Shown here: positions 63,993 to 64,000 of the stretch, in pieces
Layout: each line of letters starts with the position of its first letter
Position numbering within the stretch: the first letter of the stretch is position 1
Source of the DNA: Pseudalkalibacillus decolorationis
GTDB taxonomy: Bacteria; Bacillota; Bacilli; Bacillales; Fictibacillaceae
Length of the DNA: 64,000 nucleotides
Reading direction: 5' to 3'
NCBI RefSeq assembly: GCF_024609785.1
Contig: NZ_JANHJQ010000010.1
Span: 89,987 to 153,986 of the forward strand
Notes under the pieces: generated by a model
Database searches by the model: none
Seen by the model: only the letters and a program-made list of their open reading frames with translations
Told to the model about the DNA's origin: nothing
Position numbers and translations under genes: made by a program

Positions 63993-64000
63993 ACCTACAA

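Overview
The window reads as a chromosomal segment of a low-GC, endospore-forming Bacillaceae (Bacillus-like) bacterium. The evidence is strong GGAGG-type ribosome binding sites, a T-box in front of trpS, Ku/LigD repair genes, ComZ/Med, an asnO-type asparagine synthetase, and gene order that repeatedly matches what I remember of Bacillus subtilis (opp-trpS-yjbA; fabF-fabH-comZ-med; yitW-yitV-yitU-yitT-yitS; asnO and yisL). I see no rRNA, tRNA, prophage, transposase or CRISPR array.

Layout. 1-4.8 kb: oligopeptide importer oppA-B-C-D (minus strand, oppD cut by the window edge). 5.2-7.8 kb: DUF3899 protein, T-box plus trpS, yjbA. 8-14.2 kb: fatty-acid initiation/elongation genes fabH-fabF, competence regulators comZ and med, an epimerase, a hydrolase and yjzD. 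14.3-19.5 kb: a two-gene polar amino-acid importer without its ATPase, yjzC, uppP and two membrane or coat-like proteins. 19.4-22 kb: molybdopterin synthase and cofactor genes moaD-moaE-mobB-moeA. 22-31.6 kb: the yit block with YvrJ/DUF2922/DUF1659, an SGNH esterase, GNAT, an Nfu-N protein, small charged proteins and a sigma-70-like factor. 32-36 kb: histidine kinase, amidohydrolase, SDR. 36.3-39 kb: NHEJ genes ku plus a LigD split into ligase and polymerase ORFs. 39.5-42 kb: a three-gene heme-dependent oxidative N-demethylase operon. 42.4-49 kb: maltodextrin regulator, transporter and a divergent GH13 enzyme, with two LacI-type operators around the shared promoters. 49.3-64 kb: bacillopeptidase F-like protease, asnO, a nitrilase-family amidase, a FIST-PAS-GGDEF-EAL protein, yisL and rocD.

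The most unusual material is between genes. Three interspersed repeat families recur. Rep-A (TGTTCAAAAAG-ended, MITE-like) carries series of stem-loops whose arms covary but whose loops stay CAGGAYG. This is the motif and presentation used by CsrB-type CsrA-sponge RNAs, and I am not aware of such an RNA in Bacillus. Rep-B (AGCGCCC...GGGCGCT, about 150 bp) and Rep-C (TAAAGAAA...TTTCTTA, about 90 bp) are also structured; Rep-B occurs three times in tandem at 61.3-61.8 kb. A separate 20-bp-period array of TTTTGCCGCG lies at 49.04-49.15 kb. All functional statements about the repeats are inference from sequence alone.
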